Shown here: in pieces, positions 39,745 to 46,907 of the stretch
How the letters are laid out: each line of letters opens with the position of its first letter
Numbering within the stretch: position 1 is the stretch's first letter
NCBI RefSeq assembly: GCF_000503895.1
Contig: NC_022997.1
Span: 2,917,821-2,981,820 of the forward strand
DNA length: 64,000 nt
Direction: 5' to 3'
DNA from: Hyphomicrobium nitrativorans NL23
Lineage (GTDB): Bacteria > Pseudomonadota > Alphaproteobacteria > Rhizobiales > Hyphomicrobiaceae
The notes under the pieces: model-generated
What the model saw: the letters and a program-made list of their open reading frames with translations, nothing else
Databases searched by the model: none
Told to the model about the DNA's origin: nothing
Position numbers and translations under genes: made by a program

Positions 39745-39966
39745 GTGTTCGGCCCTCGTTCCCTCTCGCCATCTACGAGTCTCTACAACTCTCCCCCTAC
39801 AGAGAAGAAAGAGGCCTTCCGCAAGACGCTGCGCGCTCTGCCGGGCTACCCCTGGCTGCCGTGCCCGATCTGCAAGGGCACGGAGAGTTGCGATCACATC
39901 GGCGCCGAGCGGGCGCGAGCAGCAATTCCGGGGCTGGTGTTCCCGGATGAACCCACCGTCAATTAA
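39745..39966 (+). CDS. Small zinc-motif protein, start uncertain
   Basis: The coding part is the last 55 residues, which contain KKEAFRKTLRALPGYPWLPCPICKGTESCDHIGAERARAAIP. The CPIC...CDH arrangement suggests a small zinc site. No ATG precedes it in frame; GTG at 39745 is one possible start, so the gene may be a 5-prime-truncated phage gene. Its stop lies 12 bases before the next start. I do not recognise the family. Confidence 0.4.
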   Translation: MFGPRSLSPSTSLYNSPPTEKKEAFRKTLRALPGYPWLPCPICKGTESCDHIGAERARAAIPGLVFPDEPTVN

Positions 39967-40065
39967 GGAGACTTCGCCGTGGGCGATTGGAATTGCAAGT
40001 GCGACGACTGCGGGCGCTTCATGACGTGCACGCCAGAGGCGTCGTGGGCGATCCGGTACGACTTT

Positions 40066-40073
40066 GTCGCGAT
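40066..40073 (+). repeat. Target-site duplication, left copy
   Basis: GTCGCGAT, repeated in direct orientation at 41933-41940 on the other side of the IS. The 8-base length is what IS1595-family elements make. Confidence 0.88.
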
Positions 40074-40088
40074 CGCATTTGACCAGTT
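40074..40088 (+). repeat. IS left terminal inverted repeat
   Basis: CGCATTTGACCAGTT, the inverse of the right end with one mismatch (T for A at position 5). Confidence 0.87.
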
Positions 40089-40151
40089 TAGATATGTAGC
40101 GTATTCCTCCCTCCGACGGCAGAATGGCCGAGTCGGAAGAGGGGCGGGCGC

Positions 40152-40873
40152 ATGCTCAAGGTCGCGGTTGATTACGTCCTCAAGCCTATTATTGGCGTTA
40201 TCGTGGGCCAGATCTTCCTTGCGCTCTGCCGATGGAAGGGGTGGCAGCCAGAGCAGGTCTTGGGGGAGCTACTCATGACCTCCCCAAGCCCGGAAGCTGT
40301 ACAGGTAATCTATTGGGCTCTTTCTCTGCTCATGGCTATCGGCGTGTGGGCGTTTTTGTCTCGGTGGCCGAAGATCCGGTTGTGGCTCTTTGGAACGAAG
40401 AAGCCCACTTCGGGACCAGCGCAAAATCAACATGCTGACGGTCCGGACATGACCATTAGAGACCTATTTTTTATCTTGATACCGATGTCATGGACGAGCC
40501 GCGATGGCTTGCTGTTGGCCAAGTCGTGCGGGATCATATGGCCCTTGGGCGACTGCGTTGTTGGGGGCGCCCCGTCAGAGACGACGAGTGGGTCGAGGAT
40601 CTTGTGGGAAACCCGGTGCGACCGGCCCCAGACAAGATCTCCAAGACCTATTGGCAGCGGGCACAATTCACCTATCTGTTTCTCAGTGATGACCCGATTG
40701 CGGGCGCCGCGCCTCATACATCACCGGACTTGAATTCCGGGCTCCCGGTCTACCGAGACCTTAAGGTCAGCAAGGCGCAAGCAATGTCCTTGGATTGGTC
40801 AGATATTCCAAAGTTCAGAGCCAAGAATGAAGTCTACTTCGCGGATCGCCGAGATCGAGAAGGTGAGGAATAG
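40152..40873 (+). pseudogene. IS passenger gene: membrane protein with cytosolic domain, frameshifted
   Basis: Residues 1-84 read MLKVAVDYVLKPIIGVIVG with two hydrophobic segments (about 8-27 and 50-72). The frame then reaches MTIRDLFF at 40449. After a run of six T (40467-40472) the frame breaks: only a -1 shift continues into YLDTDVMDEPRWLAVGQVV and a 130-residue cytosolic segment ending at 40873. One missing T would explain it. I believe it is one gene, but two genes are possible. The sequence resembles proteins found beside similar transposases in Hyphomicrobiales; no function is known. Confidence 0.65.
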
Positions 40874-40875
40874 AG

Positions 40876-41085
40876 ATGTCACGCGGCAAATACCTCAGCC
40901 TTGAAGAGGCCCGCGAGAGCGGAGACTTCCAACGCTTCTGCGAGGAACACCCCGCAGAAGCCGACCGCGAACGCTTCCTGAAGATCCTTCAGCTTATGAG
41001 CCAAGGCGCTTTAGAAGGAGAGGAAACATCACCTCGGGATGGTGCCGCAGGTTCCACCGGAACTCGAACTCGCCGAGGTACTTAG
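40876..41085 (+). CDS. Small passenger protein of the IS
   Basis: 69 residues starting MSRGKYLSLEEARESGDFQRFCEEHPAEADRERFLKIL, a charged helical segment, with an AGAG-type binding site and only 2 bases after the preceding gene. The last 18 residues overlap the transposase 3-prime end on the opposite strand and are low-complexity Gly/Thr/Arg. The function is unknown; the pairing with the frameshifted membrane gene suggests one transcript. Confidence 0.65.
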   Translation: MSRGKYLSLEEARESGDFQRFCEEHPAEADRERFLKILQLMSQGALEGEETSPRDGAAGSTGTRTRRGT

Positions 41086-41865
41086 GCAGGTGGTCTTTCG
41101 AGACGTGGATGTGCGTGCCACGGATCGAGCGCTTAATCATCGCCCAGAAACCCTCAATCGTGTTCGTATGCACGTCGCCGCGCACGTATTCCTTGCTCTT
41201 GTGGTGGACCGTCTCGTGCTGGAAACCGCACTTGTTGAGGTCAGAATAGCCTTTGTGCTCGTCGGTCGAAATCCGTGACCCTGGCAAGACGTTCTCCGTT
41301 ACCGTGACCTCAAGGGAATTGCGAGACGTGTCCGGGACGACGCGGGTAATGACGTCGCCATTGCGTTCTACCATTCCAACCACAATGGCCTTGTTGGTGA
41401 GGCGGCTTTGGCCCTTGCGCGCTTTCTCCCGGCCGCCAAGGTACGTCTCGTCAGCTTCGACATGGCCGGACAGCGGCGTGTCGCCATCGACGGCGGCGAG
41501 ATACTTCCGGATTTCGTGCCCCATGCGCCACGCGGTCTTGTAGTTCACGGAAAGCTGGCGCTGGAGTTCCTTGGCGGGAACGCCGTGGCGTCGTCGTCGT
41601 GAACAGGTTACATCGCATAGAACCACTTCTGGAGTGGCGTATGGCGACTTGTGGAACGGGGTCCCGACCATGGGGTGGACGTGGTTGCCACACTGGCAGG
41701 TCGTAAGCAGGCTGCTTTGAGAGCTTCTTCCACTTTCCAGTCTCGCCGCAAGCGTGAGCATTGGTGGTCCATGCCGAACCGCGCGTGGAACAGGTGCTCC
41801 TAAGGCCAAGCGTCGTCGTCCGGAAACATCTTCATGAACTCAATGATCGTGATCGGCTTTGCCAT
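40994..41865 (-). pseudogene. IS1595-family transposase (multiple frameshifts)
   Basis: DDE-type transposase in pieces. The start MAKPITIIEFMKMFPDDDA (41865) hits a stop at 41800. A middle stretch (CQCGNHVHPMVGTPFHKS) is in another frame, and the segment before HGVPAKELQRQL is again shifted. The C-terminal 200 residues are open: catalytic region HVEADETYLGGRE, STDEHKGYSDL and NTIEGFWAMIKRSIRGTHIHVS. The N-terminal zinc ribbon is destroyed by the indels. At least three frame changes are needed to restore the protein. Confidence 0.88.
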
Positions 41866-41917
41866 GTCGGCTCCCTCCATCTGAGAACCAACATACCGTA
41901 AAGGGCCACAGTACGTC

Positions 41918-41932
41918 AACTGGTCAATTGCG
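41918..41932 (-). repeat. IS right terminal inverted repeat
   Basis: Read inward it is CGCAATTGACCAGTT, pairing with the left end at 40074-40088 with one mismatch. Confidence 0.87.
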
Positions 41933-41940
41933 GTCGCGAT
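41933..41940 (+). repeat. Target-site duplication, right copy
   Basis: GTCGCGAT, the direct repeat of 40066-40073; the host reading frame resumes here. Confidence 0.88.
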
Positions 41941-42085
41941 GGAGCCGATTTGCGAACGCTGGCGGTGCAAGCGCTGCACGGCTGAGCTAGGCGAGGTCAC
42001 GTCGAATGCTCGCCCTCACAACGGCGACATGCGCGGGCATCAGGGCCGATTTGCAGAATTAGAAACCGTATAGGCAGGAGCCGAA

Positions 42086-42271
42086 ATGCCGAAAAATATA
42101 GCCGTTGGAGATGTCGTCCAACTGAAGTCGGGCGGGCCACCTATGACGGTCGGCAAGATCGAATGCCCAACCACGAGCCACAACGAGGACACTGCGCTCT
42201 GCGCGTGGATTGGTGAGAATGGGCAGGGCGAGACCTACACGTTCCCCGTCGTATGTTTGCGGAAATATTGA
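42086..42271 (+). CDS. DUF2158/YodC-like small protein
   Basis: 61 residues: MPKNIAVGDVVQLKSGGPPMTVGKIECPTT, then ALCAWIGENGQGETYTFPVVCLRKY. The GDVVQLKSGGPPMTV opening and CAWI...F....L pattern are those of the small DUF2158 proteins common in prophages. AGGAG precedes the ATG. The biochemical role is not established. It is 12 bases after the split zinc-ribbon gene, probably in the same transcript. Confidence 0.82.
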   Translation: MPKNIAVGDVVQLKSGGPPMTVGKIECPTTSHNEDTALCAWIGENGQGETYTFPVVCLRKY

Positions 42272-42289
42272 TCAGCGAGGGAGGCCGAA

Positions 42290-42481
42290 GTGAAGAAGCA
42301 GGTTCGCGTCTACACTTGCAAAAAGCACCCGAACTGGTCGCTTGAGACGGCGGCCCCGCTTATCGCAGGCGGTCTCAAGACGATCTGTCCGTTGTGCCGC
42401 GAGGAGTTCATCATCGCCAACATTGGCGAGGCCGACTGCCGCATCGAGGTGCGCGAAGTCGAAATGGCAAATAGTAAATAA
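42290..42481 (+). CDS. Small Cys-containing phage protein (GTG start)
   Basis: 63 residues from GTG at 42290, with GAGGGAGG upstream. It reads MKKQVRVYTCKKHPNWSLETAAPLIAGGLKTICPLCREEFIIAN. The C..H and CPLC pairs could hold zinc. I do not recognise the family. It is the last gene of the left rightward group and is followed by a GC hairpin. Confidence 0.65.
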   Translation: MKKQVRVYTCKKHPNWSLETAAPLIAGGLKTICPLCREEFIIANIGEADCRIEVREVEMANSK

Positions 42482-42499
42482 AGGAGCGCTAACATAATA

Positions 42500-42540
42500 G
42501 CCCCGCCGCCATCCGGGGAGCTATCGGACGACGGCGGGGC
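42500..42540 (+). terminator. GC hairpin after the left gene group
   Basis: GCCCCGCCG (42500-42508) pairs with CGGCGGGGC (42532-42540) around a partly structured loop. There is no T-run, so termination is uncertain. It lies between convergent transcripts. Confidence 0.5.
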
Positions 42541-42610
42541 CGGGCGCGCGCTCAAGCCACGGGGAAGAAGCCGAGCGCGATCTGGATATGTGTAAATTTC
42601 GTGGTTTTAT

Positions 42611-42653
42611 GGACATATCGGGTGCGATGTGTCCGTTACGTGGACATATCGGG
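42611..42653. repeat. Pair of 12-bp direct repeats
   Basis: GGACATATCGGG occurs at 42611-42622 and 42642-42653, about three helical turns apart. Between them lies ATGTGTCC, partly complementary to the repeats. They sit in the convergent gap 42482-42725, where no gene is supported. Confidence 0.6.
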
Positions 42654-42725
42654 AAGGCGCCCGCTACCGCGCAATGTGCAGCAGAAGTCCCGTTACGAAC
42701 GCGCCTAAAGCCAGCCCCCACATCG

Positions 42726-43091
42726 CTAGTCGGATGACCGTACGGCGTTCAGCGCACTCGTCACCTCCGTCAGAGGAGGAGCCCCCGCCAGGCCGAACCC
42801 CGCTGCTAACAGCAGGATAGCCAAGATGATCTCGCGGATAGGGGGCAGCACCTCCGCCAAATATTTCAGGCGCGAAGCCGGTGGCTCCGTGGGCTCGCGG
42901 CCAAAGGCTTCCAGCCGGCTCACTCTGTCCTGCAAATCCGCGATCCGGTCGAACGCTTTCTCGACCGCTTGGAGCGTCACGCGCTGTCCGTATTGGACCC
43001 CACCAATCTGACCCTTGATCTCGTAGAGGATGTCGTACACCGACGGGGGCTTGAGGCTGTGGTGGCCATTTATGCCGGGTGGCTCGTGCAT
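42726..43091 (-). CDS. Phage membrane protein with coiled coil (possible inner spanin)
   Basis: 121 residues: a polar N-terminus (SVYDILYEIKGQIGGVQYGQRV), a coiled-coil stretch (AVEKAFDRIADLQDRVSRLEAF, about 42-64) and one hydrophobic helix (IILAILLLAAGFGLA, about 87-102). The C-terminal topology differs from classic Rz proteins, whose membrane helix is N-terminal, so the spanin idea is weak. It ends the lysis cassette. Confidence 0.6.
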   Translation of the reverse strand: MHEPPGINGHHSLKPPSVYDILYEIKGQIGGVQYGQRVTLQAVEKAFDRIADLQDRVSRLEAFGREPTEPPASRLKYLAEVLPPIREIILAILLLAAGFGLAGAPPLTEVTSALNAVRSSD

Positions 43092-43129
43092 CGGCGCGAC
43101 GCTCCATTAGTGGGGTCTCCTTGATGTCC

Positions 43130-43528
43130 TCAGAGCCCGAACAGAGGGCAGATCTTCTTAGGCTTGCGCTGCGTCCGGCGCTTGATGGGTGCGTTTCGGA
43201 CAGTGATCGTCTGGAGCGTGACGTCAGCCGGTGCGATTTGGATGGCAGGGACGCACTTGGGCGTGTCGCTGGCGTCCTCGCAGATGAGATCGGGGTTGAG
43301 CGACTTGTGAACCTGTAAGTCTTCCTTACCTGTTGCAGATGCGCTGATCTCGTCGATGTCCATTTCCACGAGCGCCAGCCGGTCCTCAATATCGTAAAGG
43401 CGCGGCTCTGTTGGAGCAGACCGCATCGTCGCGAGACAGCTCGTGGATACCGCGAGAAGTCCGAGGCCGAGCGTGAGCGTGGCGACCTTCCCGAAGGCGC
43501 GCCATGCGGGAGACATCATGTTTTTCAT
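43130..43528 (-). CDS. Putative phage lipoprotein in the lysis cassette
   Basis: 132 residues. The N-terminus is a lipoprotein-like signal: positive MMSPAWRAFGK, hydrophobic LTLGLGLLAVSTSC, with Cys31 as the likely lipidated residue, though the -1 Ser and -2 Thr are only a fair lipobox. The middle is acidic (DIEDRLALVEMDIDEISA) and the end is Lys/Arg-rich. Its place next to the holin and endolysin genes suggests an outer-membrane spanin role, inferred from context only. Confidence 0.6.
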   Translation of the reverse strand: MKNMMSPAWRAFGKVATLTLGLGLLAVSTSCLATMRSAPTEPRLYDIEDRLALVEMDIDEISASATGKEDLQVHKSLNPDLICEDASDTPKCVPAIQIAPADVTLQTITVRNAPIKRRTQRKPKKICPLFGL

Positions 43529-43531
43529 GGG

Positions 43532-43981
43532 CTAACGGAAATGCTTCGCGATCCAATCGAACGGATCGGTCGAGGATTGGGGAGCGCTGGTCTTTGGAGC
43601 GGGTGTTGCCGGGGCAGAGCGAGTCACTGGCGGCGAAACGTGTGCGGCCTGGGGTGAGGGCCTGCCCCAGCCTCCAACCTCGTAGGCGAGGATGATGGAA
43701 GCGAGGAAAAACACGCCGGCAAAGCCGTTCGAGAAGATGTGATCGAGGGCAGATGCGATCCGGGTGCCTAGATAAGTGAGCGTCGCCTTGATCGCCCAAA
43801 CGACGAGATCGACGAAGCCTTCCGCGATCTTTCCAGCCGCAGCCGTGATCGGGTTGCTGAGGATCGTCGACGCGGCACCTGGCGCGAACTTGCCCAAGAC
43901 CTTGAGCGCGACACCTGCGAGGCCGAGCAGGCCGCCGCCCCAGCTCGCAAGGCCAAAGAGGCTGGTGAGGATGGTGATCAT
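43532..43981 (-). CDS. Putative holin-like membrane protein
   Basis: 149 residues with hydrophobic segments near 5-32 and 82-103 and an amphipathic stretch between; the tail is Pro/Ser/Ala-rich (VSPPVTRSAPATPAPKTSAP) and ends FDWIAKHFR. Its ATG overlaps the endolysin stop (ATGA), the usual coupling in lysis cassettes. Holins share little sequence, so the call rests on topology and position. Confidence 0.55.
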   Translation of the reverse strand: MITILTSLFGLASWGGGLLGLAGVALKVLGKFAPGAASTILSNPITAAAGKIAEGFVDLVVWAIKATLTYLGTRIASALDHIFSNGFAGVFFLASIILAYEVGGWGRPSPQAAHVSPPVTRSAPATPAPKTSAPQSSTDPFDWIAKHFR

Positions 43982-45357
43982 GCGGCCTTCCTCCGGGTGC
44001 TGGATTTGCGTGCCGGTTTTTTGTCGCGATCCGTCTTACGTGACACTTTCCGCCTGGGCCGCTTTTCGGGCAGCGGCGCATCGAACATATCCACAGCATC
44101 AGCTTCCGGTTCGATGTCCGTCTCGTAGGGAGGCTTGGTCAATGCGCCGCTGTTCGGGCGGAGCCGCTTCACGGAACGATAGAGGCCAATCCCGAGGGTG
44201 ATCAGAACTATGAACGACAAGATCGGGACAATGGCCGGAACGGTGTCGCCAAGCTCCCGCACCGGTGCCGTTGCACGCGAGGCTTCCGACGCCGCTTCCG
44301 GGAGGAACCCGACCACGGCCGCGATGGAGTCAACGGCGTACAACACCCACCCCTTGCAGGTGTAGTAGATGGTGCCGAGTAGGCCGAGAATGCCGACCGT
44401 TTTCTGTCCGACCGACTCCTCCTTAACAACCTCCGAGACCGGACGGACGTTCGGGACCGGACGCCGGTAGCCGAGGACCTGGCTGCGAGAACCAGTGCGG
44501 GGAACTGTCATCCGCGTGACCGCGCCCGACTGATTGAAACCGACGATGGTGAGCGTCGTGGCGGTCCACGATTCAACGAACGCGACGTGTCCCTGCCAGC
44601 TATTCGGCTTCACTCGCCAGAAGATGACGAGGCAGCCTTCCTCAGGCTCATCGAGCGCGTGACCATATTTCAGATAGTTCCGAGCGAGCTGGCCCGCCTC
44701 GCCTTCGATGTAGGCGAAGCCGGTGCGCTTGAGCATCGCTCCGGCGCCGACTGCACAATACGAATGGTCGTCGCCGCGGAGCGGGCTGCCGACCTCGATG
44801 AACAGCTTCTCGATGAAAGGATTCGTGTCGGGGCCGGGGATGCGCCGCTCGCCAAGATGCGTCTTGGCCATTTCCAGGGGAGCCGTCTGTGGAACCGGCG
44901 CCACCCGATCAATCGGAACCGACCCACCCCCGATCACCGTCACGAACTGCTCGTGGGCCTCAACCCACTGAGCGTCCGTCATCGGGTATTCGCGGCCGGC
45001 CTCGTGCCAAGCCATCGCCTTGCAAAGCTCAATCGCCATGTCCGGCGTTTCGATGAGCTGCTTCGTCACGTAGTCGTGACGGGTCCACCGGGTGCGGGAC
45101 TCGATTACACGGAGATACGAATTGATGTTGTTCCCGCCGCTCCACTTCGCGATGGCAGCTGAGAATGTCAGTCCAGCATAGACGCGGTGCAAAAGGTGCA
45201 TGTGAGCGGACGCGCCGTCCACCATCGTTGGGAACGTCGCGATCCGGTGCCCGCCTCCGATGATGGCGTGAGACGAGCCGCCAAACAGCCGCGAGCTTGG
45301 GCCTGGATACTGCGCTCCGCTATTGCGGTGCCGAACACTCGCCGGAATGGACATCAT
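43978..45357 (-). CDS. Endolysin with two putative lytic domains and C-terminal membrane helices
   Basis: 459 residues. The N-terminal part (7-138; RHRNSGAQYPGPSSRLFGG, WSGGNNINSYL, AMAWHEAGREYPMTDAQW) matches a lysozyme-like domain common in rhizobial phage lysins. The middle (about 160-300) resembles TIGR02594 cysteine peptidases/amidases, with C201 (SYCAVGAGAML) and H257 (WQGHVAFVESW) as candidate catalytic residues. Two hydrophobic segments (320-350 and 372-395) and a Lys/Arg-rich tail follow, which is unusual for an endolysin. GGGAGA lies 5 bases before the start. Confidence 0.82.
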   Translation of the reverse strand: MMSIPASVRHRNSGAQYPGPSSRLFGGSSHAIIGGGHRIATFPTMVDGASAHMHLLHRVYAGLTFSAAIAKWSGGNNINSYLRVIESRTRWTRHDYVTKQLIETPDMAIELCKAMAWHEAGREYPMTDAQWVEAHEQFVTVIGGGSVPIDRVAPVPQTAPLEMAKTHLGERRIPGPDTNPFIEKLFIEVGSPLRGDDHSYCAVGAGAMLKRTGFAYIEGEAGQLARNYLKYGHALDEPEEGCLVIFWRVKPNSWQGHVAFVESWTATTLTIVGFNQSGAVTRMTVPRTGSRSQVLGYRRPVPNVRPVSEVVKEESVGQKTVGILGLLGTIYYTCKGWVLYAVDSIAAVVGFLPEAASEASRATAPVRELGDTVPAIVPILSFIVLITLGIGLYRSVKRLRPNSGALTKPPYETDIEPEADAVDMFDAPLPEKRPRRKVSRKTDRDKKPARKSSTRRKAA

Positions 45358-45438
45358 CTCATTCTCCCATAGAAAAAGGGCCGGCGAATGCCAGCCCTGA
45401 TCGCAGTTTTGTTGTGTGGCGCCGCCTAACCGAGAGTT

Positions 45439-45467
45439 TTGACATCATTGAATAATGCGCTTATCCA
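45439..45467 (+). promoter_or_regulatory. Putative sigma-70 promoter of the beta-helix gene
   Basis: TTGACA (45439-45444), 17-base spacer, TATCCA (45462-45467). It points rightward, against the surrounding phage late genes. The -35 is a perfect consensus. Confidence 0.65.
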
Positions 45468-45505
45468 ATGATGGCACATCGGATCAACCATATACGGATC
45501 ATTCA

Positions 45506-46480
45506 ATGCGCTGGACGAACCACAACGGCATTCTCACCCCGAACAGACGCCACATACTAGGCGGCCTCGCAGCCTTGGGAATGACACCATCCGCAGTCGT
45601 CGCAGCCCAATCGCCAAGCATTGTGGACGACTACGGCGCGGTAGGTGATGGCGTAACAGATGATCGCGTCGCGTTCACGGATGCGTTCAACGATATAAAC
45701 GCCGGCGTCATCAATCGCCTACGCATCCCAACACTGCCGGGAGCCAGCCCCACAGCGCCCACGAAATACCGCATCTCCGGCCCGTTGCCGATCATCGAAG
45801 CTCAGGGGTTCCGCATCGACGGTGACAGCATGTGGGAAACACAGCTGATCAGGGATTACAACGCCACCGCAGGCGAGGGATTCATCGATATTCGCGGCCC
45901 CTCGATTGGCTGGACCTTGAGCAATCTGACGATCGCTTCCGCTACAGGTCGAACGGGAGGCTCGGCGGTGCAAGTCATGGCCGGGGCTACGACTGGTTAC
46001 ACCGGCGGCAAATCCCTGCTCGAAAACCTCAACCTTACGGCCTACGGCACGAACTGTTGGGATTACACTCTGTGGCTCAATGGTAGTCTGAAAACAGACG
46101 CCCCAACTGGTTTGCGCACCATGACGCTGAGGAATGTCGAAGTGTTTGGAGCGGTGGGCTACAGCGCTATCATTTCCGCGATTGTTGGCCTTTCCTGGCA
46201 CGGAGGTGGGTGCTGGCCCGCGTCCGGCACAGGTGCTCAGTCTGGCGCCATTCTCCTAACGGGATCGACCGCCGTTCCGTCTAGCTCGGTGATGGTGAGT
46301 ATCCTCGGGTGTAACGGGCTTGTGCTGAGTAATTGCCACCATGGCGTGATCGACTGTTCAAACATCGGCGCAATCGGTGGCGTGTCCGTGAGCGCGGCGA
46401 ACACGTGCAGCAATTTCTACGTCCGCGGGCCGCGATCTGGCACCACCTCTCTAAATTGGGTTGCAAGCTCGATTATGTAA
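45506..46480 (+). CDS. Pectate-lyase-type beta-helix protein with Tat-like signal
   Basis: 324 residues from the ATG at 45506; an in-frame ATG at 45455 lies inside the proposed promoter. The N-terminus carries a twin-arginine signal (NRRHILGGLAALGM, Arg14-Arg15) with an Ala-rich end. The mature part opens DDYGAVGDGVTDDRVAF, the hallmark of the pectate lyase 3/tailspike beta-helix superfamily, then Ser/Gly/Asn-rich repeats. It is transcribed opposite to its neighbours and overlaps the tail-fibre-associated gene by 8 bases. It could be a secreted polysaccharide depolymerase or a tailspike-like enzyme; the substrate is unknown. Confidence 0.72.
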   Translation: MRWTNHNGILTPNRRHILGGLAALGMTPSAVVAAQSPSIVDDYGAVGDGVTDDRVAFTDAFNDINAGVINRLRIPTLPGASPTAPTKYRISGPLPIIEAQGFRIDGDSMWETQLIRDYNATAGEGFIDIRGPSIGWTLSNLTIASATGRTGGSAVQVMAGATTGYTGGKSLLENLNLTAYGTNCWDYTLWLNGSLKTDAPTGLRTMTLRNVEVFGAVGYSAIISAIVGLSWHGGGCWPASGTGAQSGAILLTGSTAVPSSSVMVSILGCNGLVLSNCHHGVIDCSNIGAIGGVSVSAANTCSNFYVRGPRSGTTSLNWVASSIM

Positions 46481-46907
46481 GCGAGCCCGCCACGATGAAA
46501 AGATCGTCCACCTGCTGCTCCGTCAGTCCCAGCCCCGGCGCGAGCGCCGCGATGAACGGACTGTGGCGCTCGAACACGGTCGCGTACTCCCACGCGATCC
46601 GCGCGGCCGCGTCAGTCTCCGGGTTGGACACGAGCGCCTCAACGGCGGGCAAATGCCCTGCATAGTGCAGCGCCATGCGCGCCTGATACGGCGTCACCGA
46701 TTGCGGAACAATCGGCGCGTTCGCGTCGATGGCGGAGATTGCGGCTTCGGCTGCTGCGATCTGCTCTGGTGTCGCCGTGTCTGCATAGTCCACGCGCCAC
46801 GTTTGTTTGTCGCTCCGAGCGCCCACCGATACCCCATGGATGGGGCAAACCTCACCGACGGTGCGCATCAGCGCCTGCATGAAACCGTGTAGCTCATCTA
46901 ATGTCAT
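46473..46907 (-). CDS. Phage tail-fibre-associated protein (putative)
   Basis: 144 residues from ATG 46907 (MTLDELHGFMQALMRTVGE), overlapping the upstream tail-protein stop by ATGA. The C-terminal half YQARMALHYAGHLPAVEALVSNPETDAAARIAWEYATVFERHSPFIAALAPGLGLTEQQ is typical of small proteins found just downstream of tail fibres in phages of this order. A chaperone or fibre-tip role is inferred from position only. Confidence 0.65.
   Translation of the reverse strand: MTLDELHGFMQALMRTVGEVCPIHGVSVGARSDKQTWRVDYADTATPEQIAAAEAAISAIDANAPIVPQSVTPYQARMALHYAGHLPAVEALVSNPETDAAARIAWEYATVFERHSPFIAALAPGLGLTEQQVDDLFIVAGSLT

Larger units (their letters stand above)
40074..41932. mobile_element. IS1595-family element with passenger genes (degenerate)
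   Basis: 1859-bp element with 15-bp terminal inverted repeats (one mismatch) and an 8-bp target duplication. It holds a leftward transposase with several frameshifts and two rightward genes. Some IS1595-family elements are known to carry passenger genes, and these two fit that role. The transposase is broken, so the element cannot move without help. Confidence 0.88.
39979..42073 (+). pseudogene. Small zinc-ribbon phage gene split by an insertion element
   Basis: The GTG at 39979 (AAGGAG upstream) begins MGDWNCKCDDCGRFMTCTPE. Reading continues to 40073, where the IS begins, and resumes at 41941. If the IS and one copy of the 8-bp duplication are removed, the frame is continuous for 75 residues and ends at 42073. 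The joined protein has CKCDDCG at the start and CERWRCKRCTAEL after the junction, so the two halves supply paired Cys knuckles. This reconstruction also confirms the IS boundaries. The function is unknown. Confidence 0.8.

Noticed and set aside
40467-40473. Programmed -1 frameshift at T TTT TTA
   Set aside because: The heptamer is out of register with the incoming frame; a one-base loss in the T-run is simpler.
40060-41946. Longer 22-29-bp inverted repeats at the IS ends
   Set aside because: TCGCGA is self-complementary, so the target duplication itself looks like part of the inverted repeat. The restored reading frame fixes the ends at 40074 and 41932.
42521-42721. Leftward 66-residue open frame in the convergent gap
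   Set aside because: It overlaps the hairpin and the 12-bp repeats, has Arg/Pro-rich random composition and no binding site.
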